Part shown: positions 18,271 to 27,680 of the stretch, piece by piece
Layout: each line of letters begins with the position of its first letter
How positions within the stretch are numbered: position 1 is the first letter of the stretch
From: Chryseobacterium sp. GVT01B
GTDB lineage: Bacteria; Bacteroidota; Bacteroidia; Flavobacteriales; Weeksellaceae
Direction of reading: 5' to 3'
Assembly: GCF_019970045.1 (NCBI RefSeq)
Contig: NZ_JAHXYI010000003.1
Location: forward strand, 124,001-188,000
DNA length: 64,000 nucleotides
Position numbers and translations under genes: made by a program
The notes under the pieces: generated by a model
Database searches by the model: none
What the model saw: the letters and a program-made list of their open reading frames with translations, nothing else
Told to the model about the DNA's origin: nothing

Positions 18271-20862
18271 ATGAATCGGACTATTTTAATGAAGAATTAC
18301 AGACTTGCTCTGTATCTCGGCCTTGCTATGGCTTCACCAATGGCAATAGCACAGAAAAAAGATAAAGATACGGTAAAGGTCAACAAAGAAAAAACGGATA
18401 AGACAGAAACTTCTTCCTCCAAGAAAACAAAAAAAATTGAAGATCTGATTAAAAAAGGAACCTATAAAAAAGGACTTTTTAATACGATTCAGGTAAAAAC
18501 GGATATTTATTTTGAAATTCCTGACAGCTTGATGGGACGTCAGTTTTTGGTGGTGAACAAACTCTCTCAGGTACCCATGCAGGTGAATGAGGCAGGTTTG
18601 AACAAAGGAATGAATTATGAAAATAAGGTCATCTCTTTTCATCGTGATCCCGTAGCTAAAAAAGTATGGGTAAAAACGGTGGTTCCTAAAGTATCATCCC
18701 CAAAAAATGATGCGATTACAAAATCTGTGAAAGACAACTTTTCAGAATCTGTAATTGAAGTCTTTGATATTGAAGCACAAAACAGTGATTCTACAGCCGT
18801 AGCCATTAAAGTCAATAAAGTTTTTGATGGTAATCAAAAGAGCTTCAATGATGTTTTAGCGAATGTAGGATTGGGAGGATCTGTGAAATCAAGTCTTTCT
18901 TACATAGAAGGAGTGAAAACTTTCCCTAAGAATCTTGTGGTGAAGTCTCAGTTGTCTACTTCTGTAAATGAAGGCGGGGTAGATCTTCCGGTAACATTAG
19001 GAGTTACCACCAATCTGGTTCTGCTTTCTAAAATACCGATGAAACCGAGAGTTGCAGATTCAAGAGTAGGATTTTTCTCCGAAAAGCACTGGTCGTTTAA
19101 TGACAACCAGCAGAAAATGGATGAAAAGTTTTTCATTACCAAATGGAACCTTGAACCAAAGGACGAGGATAAAGAAAAATATTTAAGAGGTGAGCTGGTA
19201 GAACCTAAGAAACCGATCGTTTATTATATCGATCCGGCAACACCAAAACAATGGCGTGAGAAAATCATTGCCGGAGTACATGACTGGCAGGCGGCGTTTG
19301 AGCAGGCAGGATTCAAAAATGCAGTGATTGCGAAAATGCCGGATGAAAAAGATGAAGATTTTGATATTGATGATGTAAGATATTCTGTAATTACTTACGC
19401 CGCTTCGCCAAAGTCAAATGCAATGGGACCCTCTGTGGTAGATCCAAGAAGTGGAGAAATTATCGAGGCAGATATTATCTGGTGGCACAATGTAATGACT
19501 TCTCTTCATGACTGGATGAGAATCCAGACAGGACCTATCGACCCGAAAGCGAGAGGAAATAAATTCAGTGATGAGCACATGGGTGAAGCCATCCGTTTTG
19601 TTTCATCTCATGAGGTAGGGCATACTTTCGGATTGAAGCACAATATGGGAGCATCCTTTGCCTTCCCTGTAGAATCGCTTCGTTCAAAAGAATTTACAGA
19701 CAAAATGGGTGGTACAGCACCTTCCATTATGGATTATGCACGTTACAATTACGTAGCTCAGCCCGAAGATGGGGTTACAGCCATCACTCCGAAAATTGGT
19801 CTTTACGACAAATATGCTATAGATTGGGGTTACCGTTGGTATCCTGATGAATTTGTTGAGAAAAAAGCACTGAGAAACTTAATTGAAAAACATGAGGATG
19901 ATCCGATGTATTTCTATGGTGAGCAGCAGAGCTATCTGGAAACTATCGATCCGCGTTCGCAGTCTGAAGATTTAGGAGATGATGCGATGAAAGCCAGCGA
20001 GTATGGGATGAAAAACCTGAAAGTGGTTGTCAACAATCTTTTAAAATGGACGTATGAAGACGGTAAAGAATATACGGATGCCGGGAAACTGTATATGGGA
20101 GCTATCGGACAGTGGGATCTGTATACAGGTCATGTGATGGCAAATGTTGGAGGAATTTATCTGAATAATACGGTTTTTGGCAACAAAAAGAAAGCTTACG
20201 AAGCCGTTCCTGCTGAAATACAGACAAGAGCTGTTGATTATCTTATTAAAAATGCGATCAACCTTCCGGAATGGTTATTCTTTAATCCGATTACAGAAAA
20301 AACGTACCCGGTTAAAGATTCACCAATGGGGCCATTCGAGCAGACACCGTATACCATGGCAAGAGGAATGCAGTATGCGAATATCTATTCCCTGTTTATG
20401 GATGACCGATTGTTGAGGTTACTTGAAAATGAGCTGAAACATGAGATGTCTGGTTCAAAAGAAGAAATCTACACCGTTGAGAAATTATTTGATCAGGTAA
20501 GAACAGCCATTTTTAGCAAAAAAGGAAGCCTGACGATGCTTGAAAAAATGACTCAGAAAAACTATGTAGATGCCCTGATTGTTTCGGTGAATAAATTATT
20601 TGAAAAAACAGCGGTAAAAGGATTGAAAGTCGATGATAATCTGAACATCCCGACCATCTGTAATTTCCATGAAGATGATCATGGTCTTAGGAATATTAAT
20701 TATTCATCCATGAAAAGAGTATCTGAAGTCACTACTTACAAAAGGGCGGAACTTCAGAAGGTTCTGGACTTACTGAACAGAACAAGATACAGAGGTGATG
20801 ATGCTTCCAGAGCGCATTACACAGATTTAATCATTCGTATAGAAGAGGCTTTAAACAAATAA
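18271..20862 (+). CDS. Secreted zinc metalloprotease (DUF5117/DUF5118 type)
   Basis: 863 residues from ATG 18271; an ATG six codons later would also give a good signal peptide (LALYLGLAMASPMAIAQ). After a Lys-rich segment come the DUF5118/DUF5117-like N-terminal domains. The catalytic site is HEVGHTFGLKH (His447, Glu448, His451, His457), the extended HExxHxxGxxH zinc motif of metzincins, with a Met-turn-like SIMDYARYNY about 35 residues on. It likely degrades peptides or proteins in the periplasm or at the cell surface. The susC gene starts 6 bp after its stop, so the protease and the uptake pair form one operon. Confidence 0.9.
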   Translation: MNRTILMKNYRLALYLGLAMASPMAIAQKKDKDTVKVNKEKTDKTETSSSKKTKKIEDLIKKGTYKKGLFNTIQVKTDIYFEIPDSLMGRQFLVVNKLSQVPMQVNEAGLNKGMNYENKVISFHRDPVAKKVWVKTVVPKVSSPKNDAITKSVKDNFSESVIEVFDIEAQNSDSTAVAIKVNKVFDGNQKSFNDVLANVGLGGSVKSSLSYIEGVKTFPKNLVVKSQLSTSVNEGGVDLPVTLGVTTNLVLLSKIPMKPRVADSRVGFFSEKHWSFNDNQQKMDEKFFITKWNLEPKDEDKEKYLRGELVEPKKPIVYYIDPATPKQWREKIIAGVHDWQAAFEQAGFKNAVIAKMPDEKDEDFDIDDVRYSVITYAASPKSNAMGPSVVDPRSGEIIEADIIWWHNVMTSLHDWMRIQTGPIDPKARGNKFSDEHMGEAIRFVSSHEVGHTFGLKHNMGASFAFPVESLRSKEFTDKMGGTAPSIMDYARYNYVAQPEDGVTAITPKIGLYDKYAIDWGYRWYPDEFVEKKALRNLIEKHEDDPMYFYGEQQSYLETIDPRSQSEDLGDDAMKASEYGMKNLKVVVNNLLKWTYEDGKEYTDAGKLYMGAIGQWDLYTGHVMANVGGIYLNNTVFGNKKKAYEAVPAEIQTRAVDYLIKNAINLPEWLFFNPITEKTYPVKDSPMGPFEQTPYTMARGMQYANIYSLFMDDRLLRLLENELKHEMSGSKEEIYTVEKLFDQVRTAIFSKKGSLTMLEKMTQKNYVDALIVSVNKLFEKTAVKGLKVDDNLNIPTICNFHEDDHGLRNINYSSMKRVSEVTTYKRAELQKVLDLLNRTRYRGDDASRAHYTDLIIRIEEALNK

Positions 20863-20868
20863 ACGGCA

Positions 20869-23800
20869 ATGAAAAAAACTCTAATACTTTTACCTCTTTT
20901 GGCTGCTAATATAGCAATGGCCCAGCAAAAGAAAACCATCACCGGGAAAATAGAAGACGGAAATACTTCTCAGGTTATTACTGGTGCATCAATAAAAATT
21001 GAGACGCAGTCTGTCTCTACAAAAACAGAATTAGAAGGAATTATTGAAAGTGTATCAGTAGGTACAGTGACCGATAAGGACGGAAAATTTATATTGGAAA
21101 TTCCTGCTGATACCAAATCTGTATCAGTAAGCTACCCGGGGTACGAATCCCGAGTAATTCAGTTGAATGAAGGGCAGACTAGCTATACAATAAGGCTGAC
21201 TTCTGAAGTTACAGACAAAAATAAAATCCAGGAAGTAATCATCACCGGTTACCAGAAAATTGAAAAACGTAAGCAGACCTCAGCGGTTTCTACAGTGAAA
21301 ATGGATAACATCACTCAGGCTGGTGTTGCCAGTGTAGACCAGATGCTGGCAGGGCAGATTGCAGGTGTGGCAGTAACTCCTGAAACCGGAGCTCCGGGGA
21401 GTCCTGCAAAGATTAGAATCAGAGGTACAGCTTCTCTTTCCGGTCCTCAGGATCCGCTATGGGTAATTGACGGCCTTCCATTAGAAGGAAATGATGTCCC
21501 GAACTTTACCGATAAAGACAATATTGACCAGCTTCAGAACTTCTCTATCGCAGGTTTGAACCCTAACGATATTGAAGATATTACGATCCTTAAAGATGCA
21601 GCAGCAACTGCAATTTACGGGGCAAGAGCGGCAAATGGAGTAATTTCCATTACTACGAAAAAAGGTAAGAAAGGAAGTTTAAAACTGAACTTCTCAGCAG
21701 ATACTTTCGTTACTTCACGTCCTGATTTTGGGAAACTAAATCTTTTAAATGCTTCCGAAAAAGTAGATCTGGAATTGATGCTTGCCAAGCGTGCGGATCT
21801 TACTTACCGTGCAGATAAAGGGGAAGTGATGAGAATTCTGACTCAGAATAGCCAGCTTGATGCTTTCAGAAACGGTGGTTTTGATGCGCTGAATTCATTC
21901 ACACGCCAACAAATAAATAGTTTAAGAAACAACAATACAGATTGGGGTAAACTGTTATACAGAAATGCCATCAACAAACAATACGGATTAAGTGTTTCCG
22001 GAGGAAGTGACCGTGCAGATTACTATTTCTCCCTGGGATATTATGATGAAGAAGGAACAACTATCGGTACGGGTTTTAAGCGTTATAACCTTACTTTAAA
22101 AAACAATTACAAATTAAGCGATAAGTTAAATGCAGGAATCTCTATTTTCGGAACACAGAGTGAGCGTGAATCTTTTGTAACGGATGCTGATGCTTCCATC
22201 AACCCTGTTAATTATTCCAGAAACGCTAATCCTTACATGAAGCCTTTCAATGCAGATGGAAGCTATAATTATGATAAAGATATAGACGGTTTCGAGGATC
22301 GTTATATTCCTTTCAATTTCCTTGAAGAAAGAGAAAATACAAACTATTCTTTGAAAAATAACTCTTTGAAAGCGATTTTAGATTTAGAATATAAAGCTTC
22401 AAAAAGTTTAAGATTTACCTCTCAGTTAGGTCTTCAGTATGATACCAATAAAACAGAGAAATTTGCTGCGGAGAATACATACTTCACCAGAAAAATGAAA
22501 GAAAATACCCGTTATTATAAAGATGGTAAATACAATTACTTTCTACCGGCGGGTGCTGTAAAACAAAACTGGGATAACGATTTCTTTCAGTACAACTGGA
22601 AATTACAGGCTGCATATAGCACGAAAATCAATTCCAAGCACGAGATTGATTTGATGGCAGGAACGGAAATCCGTAAAACAGAAGATAATACTACTATTAC
22701 CAGAGCTTTCGGATACGATCCAAAAACAAGAAGAGCCACGGCAATCGTTTTCCCGAATTCAGGTTTTGCAGCAGATAAAAGATATGAAACCTACCGTGAG
22801 GCAGCTCCTATAGAGAATGCTTATGCTTCTATGTTTGCTACAGCATCTTATACCTACGATCAGAAATATACATTCTTCGGAAGTGTGAGATATGACGGTA
22901 CCAACCTTTTCGGGGTGAATAAAAAATATAAATACCTTCCAATTTGGGCGGTTTCAGGATCATGGCTGGTGACGAAGGAAGACTTCATGAAAAATATTGC
23001 TGCGGTGTCTAACCTTAGACTAAGAGCATCTTATGGTCTTCAGGGAAATATCGACAGAAACACATCGCCATTCTTTATTGGTGAATACAATGATGCAACG
23101 ATTCTTCCAGGTGTAAAAGAAGGAGTTATCAATGTTATCAGCCCTCCGAACGATAAATTGAGATGGGAAAAAACAACCAACAGCAACGTTGGTCTTGATT
23201 TAGGATTGTTCAATAACCGTGTAAGCCTTACCGCTGATGTTTACAGCAGAAAAGGAACGGATATGATCAGTATGAAAGAAACTCCTCTTGAAACAGGATT
23301 CGAATATACAATGATGAACTGGGGAAGTTTGACCAATAAAGGTTTTGAACTGGCGTTGTCTACCAGAAACATTAATCATGATAATTTCAAGTGGACAACT
23401 ACCATCAACTTTGCTCACAACAAGAGTAGAGTACTGAGTGAGCAGCCTCGTGACAATGCTTTCCTTCCTTCAAGAGAAGGTCTGCCTGTAAATGCTGTTT
23501 TTGCATTAAAAACCGCAGGAATGGACGAGCATGGAAACCCATTGTTCTGGAAAGGAGACCAAAAGATTTCAGCAGTAGAATTCTTTAAATTATATGATGT
23601 GTATGCAGATTTCCTTCCGGGGCAGCTTGTAGATACTAAACTTTCAAACGCTGAGCTTAGAAGCCTGTTTACCTATGTAGGAGACAGAGACCCGAAGTTT
23701 ACCGGAGGGATTATCAATACATTTAAAGTAAGTAATTTTGACCTTACCATCTCTGCAACATTCAACCTGAAGCAGACGGTGATGAGAACGCCTTCTTACC

Positions 23801-24201
23801 GGGGGATGGATCTGGATAGAGGAAGAAATTATACAAGAGACATCTATGAAGCTGGAGGTTCGCTTCCGGGAATTACAAGTCCTGATATGGATGCTAATCC
23901 GGACGGATGGATGGCGAACAAGTGGTTTGCCGGAAACCGTTCAAGTGCATACAATTTACTTGATATATGGGCGAAAGAGATCAGCTACATAAGAATAAGC
24001 AGTATTCGTTTAGGGTATACACTGCCTAAAGAATTTACCAATCCTATGGGGATTTCCAGTCTGAGACTAAGCGTTGAAGGGCGTAACCTGTTTGTATTCA
24101 GCAACGGATATAACGGATATTTTGATCCGGAAACGTATGGTAATATTTATGCACAGCCTATCACCAAGTCGGTGACCGTAGGATTTAATGTTTCTTTTTA
24201 A
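20869..24201 (+). CDS. SusC/RagA family TonB-dependent outer-membrane channel
   Basis: 1110 residues with a signal peptide (LILLPLLAANIAMAQ), a carboxypeptidase-regulatory-like beta-sandwich domain (about 20-110), and the plug domain with VDQMLAGQIAGVAV, the APGSPAKIRIRGTASLSG motif and LKDAAATAIYGARAANGVI. A 22-strand beta-barrel follows, ending in VTVGFNVSF. It imports large nutrients using TonB energy and pairs with the SusD lipoprotein 12 bp downstream. Because the operon starts with a protease, peptides are the likely cargo, as for RagAB; no glycan-degrading gene is near. Confidence 0.95.
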   Translation: MKKTLILLPLLAANIAMAQQKKTITGKIEDGNTSQVITGASIKIETQSVSTKTELEGIIESVSVGTVTDKDGKFILEIPADTKSVSVSYPGYESRVIQLNEGQTSYTIRLTSEVTDKNKIQEVIITGYQKIEKRKQTSAVSTVKMDNITQAGVASVDQMLAGQIAGVAVTPETGAPGSPAKIRIRGTASLSGPQDPLWVIDGLPLEGNDVPNFTDKDNIDQLQNFSIAGLNPNDIEDITILKDAAATAIYGARAANGVISITTKKGKKGSLKLNFSADTFVTSRPDFGKLNLLNASEKVDLELMLAKRADLTYRADKGEVMRILTQNSQLDAFRNGGFDALNSFTRQQINSLRNNNTDWGKLLYRNAINKQYGLSVSGGSDRADYYFSLGYYDEEGTTIGTGFKRYNLTLKNNYKLSDKLNAGISIFGTQSERESFVTDADASINPVNYSRNANPYMKPFNADGSYNYDKDIDGFEDRYIPFNFLEERENTNYSLKNNSLKAILDLEYKASKSLRFTSQLGLQYDTNKTEKFAAENTYFTRKMKENTRYYKDGKYNYFLPAGAVKQNWDNDFFQYNWKLQAAYSTKINSKHEIDLMAGTEIRKTEDNTTITRAFGYDPKTRRATAIVFPNSGFAADKRYETYREAAPIENAYASMFATASYTYDQKYTFFGSVRYDGTNLFGVNKKYKYLPIWAVSGSWLVTKEDFMKNIAAVSNLRLRASYGLQGNIDRNTSPFFIGEYNDATILPGVKEGVINVISPPNDKLRWEKTTNSNVGLDLGLFNNRVSLTADVYSRKGTDMISMKETPLETGFEYTMMNWGSLTNKGFELALSTRNINHDNFKWTTTINFAHNKSRVLSEQPRDNAFLPSREGLPVNAVFALKTAGMDEHGNPLFWKGDQKISAVEFFKLYDVYADFLPGQLVDTKLSNAELRSLFTYVGDRDPKFTGGIINTFKVSNFDLTISATFNLKQTVMRTPSYRGMDLDRGRNYTRDIYEAGGSLPGITSPDMDANPDGWMANKWFAGNRSSAYNLLDIWAKEISYIRISSIRLGYTLPKEFTNPMGISSLRLSVEGRNLFVFSNGYNGYFDPETYGNIYAQPITKSVTVGFNVSF

Positions 24202-24213
24202 AACTTGAGAAAA

Positions 24214-25533
24214 ATGAGAAAAATTACAACAATCATAGCGCTTACAGCAATCAGCCTTATCAATATCGGATGCGACAGGTTTTTAGATATTCAGCCGGAA
24301 GGAAAAATTATTCCTGTTACCTCTGAAGATTATAGAAAAGTACTGACATCAGCCTATTCAAAATATCCCGTTCACAAATCATTGGTAGCCCTTCGTACTG
24401 ACGAGACAAATCTTGATGACAATGGAGTAGATTTTATTTCTTATCGTGAAATTGCGATGTGGAAGGATTCAAACTATGATTCTACATCTGCAGAACTTCC
24501 TTGGTTAAGCTTTTATACCGTAAACTTCTATCTGAACCAGATCATCAACGAAGGAAGCAAAACAATGCAGGATTCTCCTGAAAAGAACCAGATTTTAGCA
24601 GAAGCGTATGCTTTGCGTGCTTACCTGTATTTTGATTTGGTGAATTTATATGGAAAACCTTACAACAGTGCAACAGCTTCTACAGACAAGGGAGTTCCTA
24701 TCAATCTTGAAATTGATCTGGAAGAGGTATTGAAGCCATCTTCTGTACAAGAAGTTTACAACCAGGTTCATGCAGATATTAAAAAAGCTGAAGGTCTGAT
24801 GGTAGAACAAACGCAGGCATTGGGAGTAAACTACAGATTCTCAAAGACAGCATTGCTGGCTTTTGAAGCAAGAACAGCTTTGTATGAAGGAGACTGGAAT
24901 AAAGCTTTAAACTATGCAGATCAGGTACTGGCAGTAAAAGGTGATTTGAGCAATTTGAATACAGTAAATACTCCGCCTAATCATTATGCTTCCCCGGAAT
25001 CTATCATGGCGTTGGACAATACCTGGGATAACTCTATAAAGGTCTTATCTTTTGCATCTCCGGAATTGATTTCTTCATACAATACTCCTGCCGATAAAAG
25101 GTTTGGCATGTATTTTGAAAAAAATGGTAGTAAGTATAAAGTTATTAAAGGAGGAAGCTTAGAGTTCAAAGTGTCTTTCAGAACTGCAGAGCAGTACTTT
25201 ATAAAATCTGAAGCGTTATTAAAGCTGAATAAACTGACTGAAGCTAAAGAAACACTTCTGAAAGTATTAAAAAACAGATACACTCCGGATGGATATACTT
25301 CAGTTCAAAATGCAGTAAACTCAATGGATTCTACAGCATTTATGAACTTTATTCTGGATGAAAGATTCAGAGAATTTGCTTTGGAAGGACAGAGATGGTT
25401 CGACTTAAGAAGAGCAAATCAGAAAAAAATAAGCCACACCATCAGTGGCAAGGAATATATTCTTCAGCAGAATGATCCGCGATATACCATTGAATATCCA
25501 ATGAGCGCGAAGAAGAATAACCCTAATCTATAG
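24214..25533 (+). CDS. SusD/RagB family nutrient-binding lipoprotein
   Basis: 439 residues from ATG 24214 (a TTG three codons earlier is less likely). Lipobox LINIGC gives a lipidated Cys at residue 19. SusD marks: DRFLDIQPEGKI after the signal, AEAYALRAYLYFDLVNLYGK in the helical core and FILDERFREFALEGQRWFDL near the C-terminus. It caps the SusC barrel and binds substrate. It is somewhat short for the family but complete at both ends. The transcript ends at the terminator at 25561. Confidence 0.94.
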   Translation: MRKITTIIALTAISLINIGCDRFLDIQPEGKIIPVTSEDYRKVLTSAYSKYPVHKSLVALRTDETNLDDNGVDFISYREIAMWKDSNYDSTSAELPWLSFYTVNFYLNQIINEGSKTMQDSPEKNQILAEAYALRAYLYFDLVNLYGKPYNSATASTDKGVPINLEIDLEEVLKPSSVQEVYNQVHADIKKAEGLMVEQTQALGVNYRFSKTALLAFEARTALYEGDWNKALNYADQVLAVKGDLSNLNTVNTPPNHYASPESIMALDNTWDNSIKVLSFASPELISSYNTPADKRFGMYFEKNGSKYKVIKGGSLEFKVSFRTAEQYFIKSEALLKLNKLTEAKETLLKVLKNRYTPDGYTSVQNAVNSMDSTAFMNFILDERFREFALEGQRWFDLRRANQKKISHTISGKEYILQQNDPRYTIEYPMSAKKNNPNL

Positions 25534-25560
25534 AACTTCATATCAAATTCAATACAGATG

Positions 25561-25596
25561 AAACCGCTTGAACTTAATTGTTTCAGCGGTTTTTTT
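25561..25596 (+). terminator. Terminator after susD
   Basis: AAACCGCT (25561-25568) pairs with AGCGGTTT (25585-25592), followed by T to 25596. It overlaps the promoter elements of the next gene. Confidence 0.85.
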
Positions 25597-25605
25597 GTAC
25601 TTTTG
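25578..25605 (+). promoter_or_regulatory. Promoter of the LytTR regulator gene
   Basis: TTG at 25578-25580, 17 bp spacer, TACTTTTG at 25598-25605, matching the Bacteroidetes -33/-7 pattern. The start codon at 25613 is only 7 bp after the box, so the transcript should be leaderless or nearly so. The -33 element lies inside the upstream terminator. Confidence 0.65.
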
Positions 25606-25612
25606 CATTGTT

Positions 25613-26374
25613 ATGAAAATTGCCATTATAGAAGATGAACTGCTGGCTGTGAATTATCTGAAAAATCTTTTAGATGCACAGAGCATAGTCCCTGTTACAG
25701 AGACTGTTATTCTTCGTTCCAAAAAACAGGCGATTGATTTTTTTGAGAAAGATTCGGCAGATCTTATCTTTATGGATATCCATCTTGGTGATGGAATGAG
25801 CCTTGAAATCTTCGAGCATGTAGAGCTTTTTACCCCGATTATTTTCATTACTGCATTTGATGAATATGCCATGAGAGTCTTCAGGCATTTTACCATTGAT
25901 TACCTTCTGAAACCTTTTGAAGAAGAGGATCTGCATAAAGCTTTACAAAAGTTTATTTCTATACGTAACAATTTTGATCCGGAACCGGTGCTTAAATCAA
26001 TTTCCTCACTGCATCAGGCAGAAGATGAGGTGATGAAACGTTTTATGGTGAGAGAAGGCAATAAGCTTAAATCAATTGACGAGCATAATACTGCGTATTT
26101 TTTTGCTTCCGGTAAATACCTTTTCCTTACTACAAAAGATCATCAGACCTATATCTATGATGATACCATTAAAGATATTATTCAGAAGCTCAACCCGGAT
26201 ATTTTTTTTAAAATAAACCGCAAGTTTATCATTAACAAAGAGTCTGTTTCCGAAATTATCAAACATTCCAGTCAGAAAGTAGAACTTAGACTTTCTCCGG
26301 AGCCGGAAGTGAATGCTGAGGTTTTTATCAGTAAAACACAGATTGCAGAATGTCTCAGCTGGCTGAACAGGTAA
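25613..26374 (+). CDS. LytTR-type response regulator
   Basis: 253 residues from ATG 25613 (an upstream open extension has no support). Receiver domain 1-125: acidic pocket IIEDE, phospho-acceptor Asp55 in LIFMDIHLGDG, and the conserved Lys in DYLLKPFEEED. The LytTR DNA-binding domain is about 150-250 (FFASGKYLFLTTKD, then FFKINRKFIINKESVSEI). It is the expected partner of the kinase at 16575; together they flank the protease-SusC-SusD operon whose promoter carries a direct repeat suited to LytTR binding. It has its own promoter and is not in the operon. Confidence 0.92.
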   Translation: MKIAIIEDELLAVNYLKNLLDAQSIVPVTETVILRSKKQAIDFFEKDSADLIFMDIHLGDGMSLEIFEHVELFTPIIFITAFDEYAMRVFRHFTIDYLLKPFEEEDLHKALQKFISIRNNFDPEPVLKSISSLHQAEDEVMKRFMVREGNKLKSIDEHNTAYFFASGKYLFLTTKDHQTYIYDDTIKDIIQKLNPDIFFKINRKFIINKESVSEIIKHSSQKVELRLSPEPEVNAEVFISKTQIAECLSWLNR

Positions 26375-26501
26375 AACCGGATAGACGTATACTTAGGAGA
26401 ATCAATGAGATTGATTCCCATCTTTGCTCCCTTTAAAATTTAGCTTTAAAATAATAAGTCCTTTGCGTTAATTTTACTTTTAGCTGGTAAAGTATAACAA
26501 C

Positions 26502-26532
26502 AAAAAAACCTCTAAAATAAATTAGAGGTTTT
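26502..26532 (-). terminator. Terminator of tRNA-Phe (left copy)
   Basis: Read on the minus strand, AAACCTCTAA and TTAGAGGTTT form a 10-bp stem followed by seven T, immediately after the tRNA 3' end. Confidence 0.85.
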
Positions 26533-26536
26533 GAAG

Positions 26537-26609
26537 TGGTTTCTCCAGGAATCGAACCAGGGACACATGGATTTTCAATCCATTGCTCTACCAACTGAGC
26601 TAAGAAACC
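26537..26609 (-). tRNA. tRNA-Phe (anticodon GAA), left copy
   Basis: 73 nt on the minus strand. Acceptor GGTTTCT/AGAAACC is perfect. The D arm is GCTC-AGTTGGTA-GAGC. The anticodon arm is ATGGA-TTGAAAA-TCCAT with anticodon GAA. The T arm is CCTGG-TTCGATT-CCTGG, with one T-T mismatch in the middle of the stem. CCA is not encoded. It is identical to the copy at 39451-39523. Confidence 0.96.
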
Positions 26610-26650
26610 ATTTATGTTTTCGTTTATTACTTCGTTGTTTTAAAGTGATG

Positions 26651-26681
26651 CAAAAGTATAACATTTTATAATACCGCGCAA
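26651..26681 (-). promoter_or_regulatory. Promoter of tRNA-Phe (left copy)
   Basis: Minus strand TACTTTTG (26651-26658) with a TTG 20 bp upstream (26679-26681), about 41 bp before the tRNA 5' end. The same arrangement occurs at the right copy. Confidence 0.65.
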
Positions 26682-27089
26682 GTTTTTTGATTTATTTTTT
26701 TGAGGAAATCTTTTACTATAGCTCGTTTTAGGTTCCAATGCTTTGTTCATCAGTGGTTTTGTTCATCTTATTTTTTTCATTTTTTTATGATTTTTATTTT
26801 TTCATGTCCTTCTGTCCCTATTTTTTCAATTCTGAAATTGATTTTCTGTTCTAAAATTGCTGTTCTTCTTTACAATTTATCTGAAGATATTATTTTGTTG
26901 ATGAATTTTGAAATTTTAACCCCTGTTTTAAATATCTTAAACAAGCAAAAAAATACTGCGATTTTAAAGAGCTGTAAATGTCAAACAACTGATTTGTAGG
27001 ATGTAATTTACCTAACAAGTGTTAGTCGTATTATTACGACACTTTTTAAAATTTAATAATAAAACTTATTTACGTTTTGTAATTACATC
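26682..27089. other. T-rich spacer before the T6SS cargo genes
   Basis: About 400 bp of very T-rich plus-strand sequence with homopolymer runs. I see no credible gene; an open frame of 99 codons starting with TTG at 26700 is Phe/Ile-rich and has no recognisable motif. A terminator-like hairpin (GTCGTA/TACGAC with a flanking AAGT/ACTT, followed by T) lies at about 27017-27047. Confidence 0.6.
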
Positions 27090-27097
27090 TATATTTG
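27090..27097 (+). promoter_or_regulatory. Candidate -7 box of hcp
   Basis: TATATTTG matches TAnnTTTG, about 51 bp before the hcp start codon. No TTG at the usual spacing. Confidence 0.45.
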
Positions 27098-27148
27098 GTG
27101 ATATAGAAAAACAAATCATAAAATATTAACCATTAAAATTTACAAATC

Positions 27149-27553
27149 ATGGCAGAAAGAAATTCAAGAGGAATTTTAAAATTCAACAACGGTGAAGGAC
27201 AAAAGTTATTAAAGCTTAACTACAGCGTATCAAGATCTACAGACGTATCAGGACGTGTAGCATCAGATCCTTCCAATGCTCTTATTAAAATCACGGTAGA
27301 AGCTACTGAAAAATCAGACATTCTTGAAAGTTTATTGAACGGAAAATATAAGCCTACTGTAGGTGAGATCACTTTCAATAAATCTCACGAAGAAGGAACT
27401 TTAACAACACTGAAGTGGAATAACGGTTATGTAATTCAGCATGAAGTAGATTTCGATGCTGTAGATGAGAACAGTATGTACATCAGTTTTGTGGTAAGTG
27501 CAGAACAGATAGACCTTGGAACTTCTTCTTATTTCGGAGCTTGGCCTTCTTAA
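27149..27553 (+). CDS. tssD: T6SS subtype iii tube protein Hcp/TssD
   Basis: 134 residues, the length of Bacteroidetes TssD. The start AERNSRGILKFNNGEGQKLL and the end SSYFGAWPS are typical of this family, which forms the hexameric rings of the T6SSiii inner tube and is expelled with the spike and cargo. It heads an expelled-components cluster with VgrG 127 bp downstream. No sheath (TssB/C), baseplate or ClpV gene is nearby, so this is an orphan hcp-vgrG locus serving an apparatus encoded elsewhere. Confidence 0.93.
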   Translation: MAERNSRGILKFNNGEGQKLLKLNYSVSRSTDVSGRVASDPSNALIKITVEATEKSDILESLLNGKYKPTVGEITFNKSHEEGTLTTLKWNNGYVIQHEVDFDAVDENSMYISFVVSAEQIDLGTSSYFGAWPS

Positions 27554-27680
27554 TAGTATTCAGAATTTAAACGATCAGGCAGAATGGCACACCGGTTCAA
27601 GGGATGTTGTTCTGCCTTTTTTAACCTTATAGAACAGCTGTTTATTTTAAATAAAGTTCTGAAAAAAACACCTAATCACT

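Larger units (their letters stand above)
26501..26658 (+). repeat. 158-bp direct repeat with tRNA-Phe, left copy
   Basis: This block aligns without gaps to 39415-39572 with about four mismatches by eye. Each copy contains a terminator, the whole tRNA-Phe gene, its 5' flank and the -7 box. The two copies are in the same orientation and 12,914 bp apart, enclosing the T6SS cargo genes. Confidence 0.9.

Noticed and set aside
26700..26999. Open frame of 99 codons upstream of hcp
   Set aside because: Starts with TTG, Phe/Ile-rich because the DNA is T-rich, no motif, no start signals. Probably chance.
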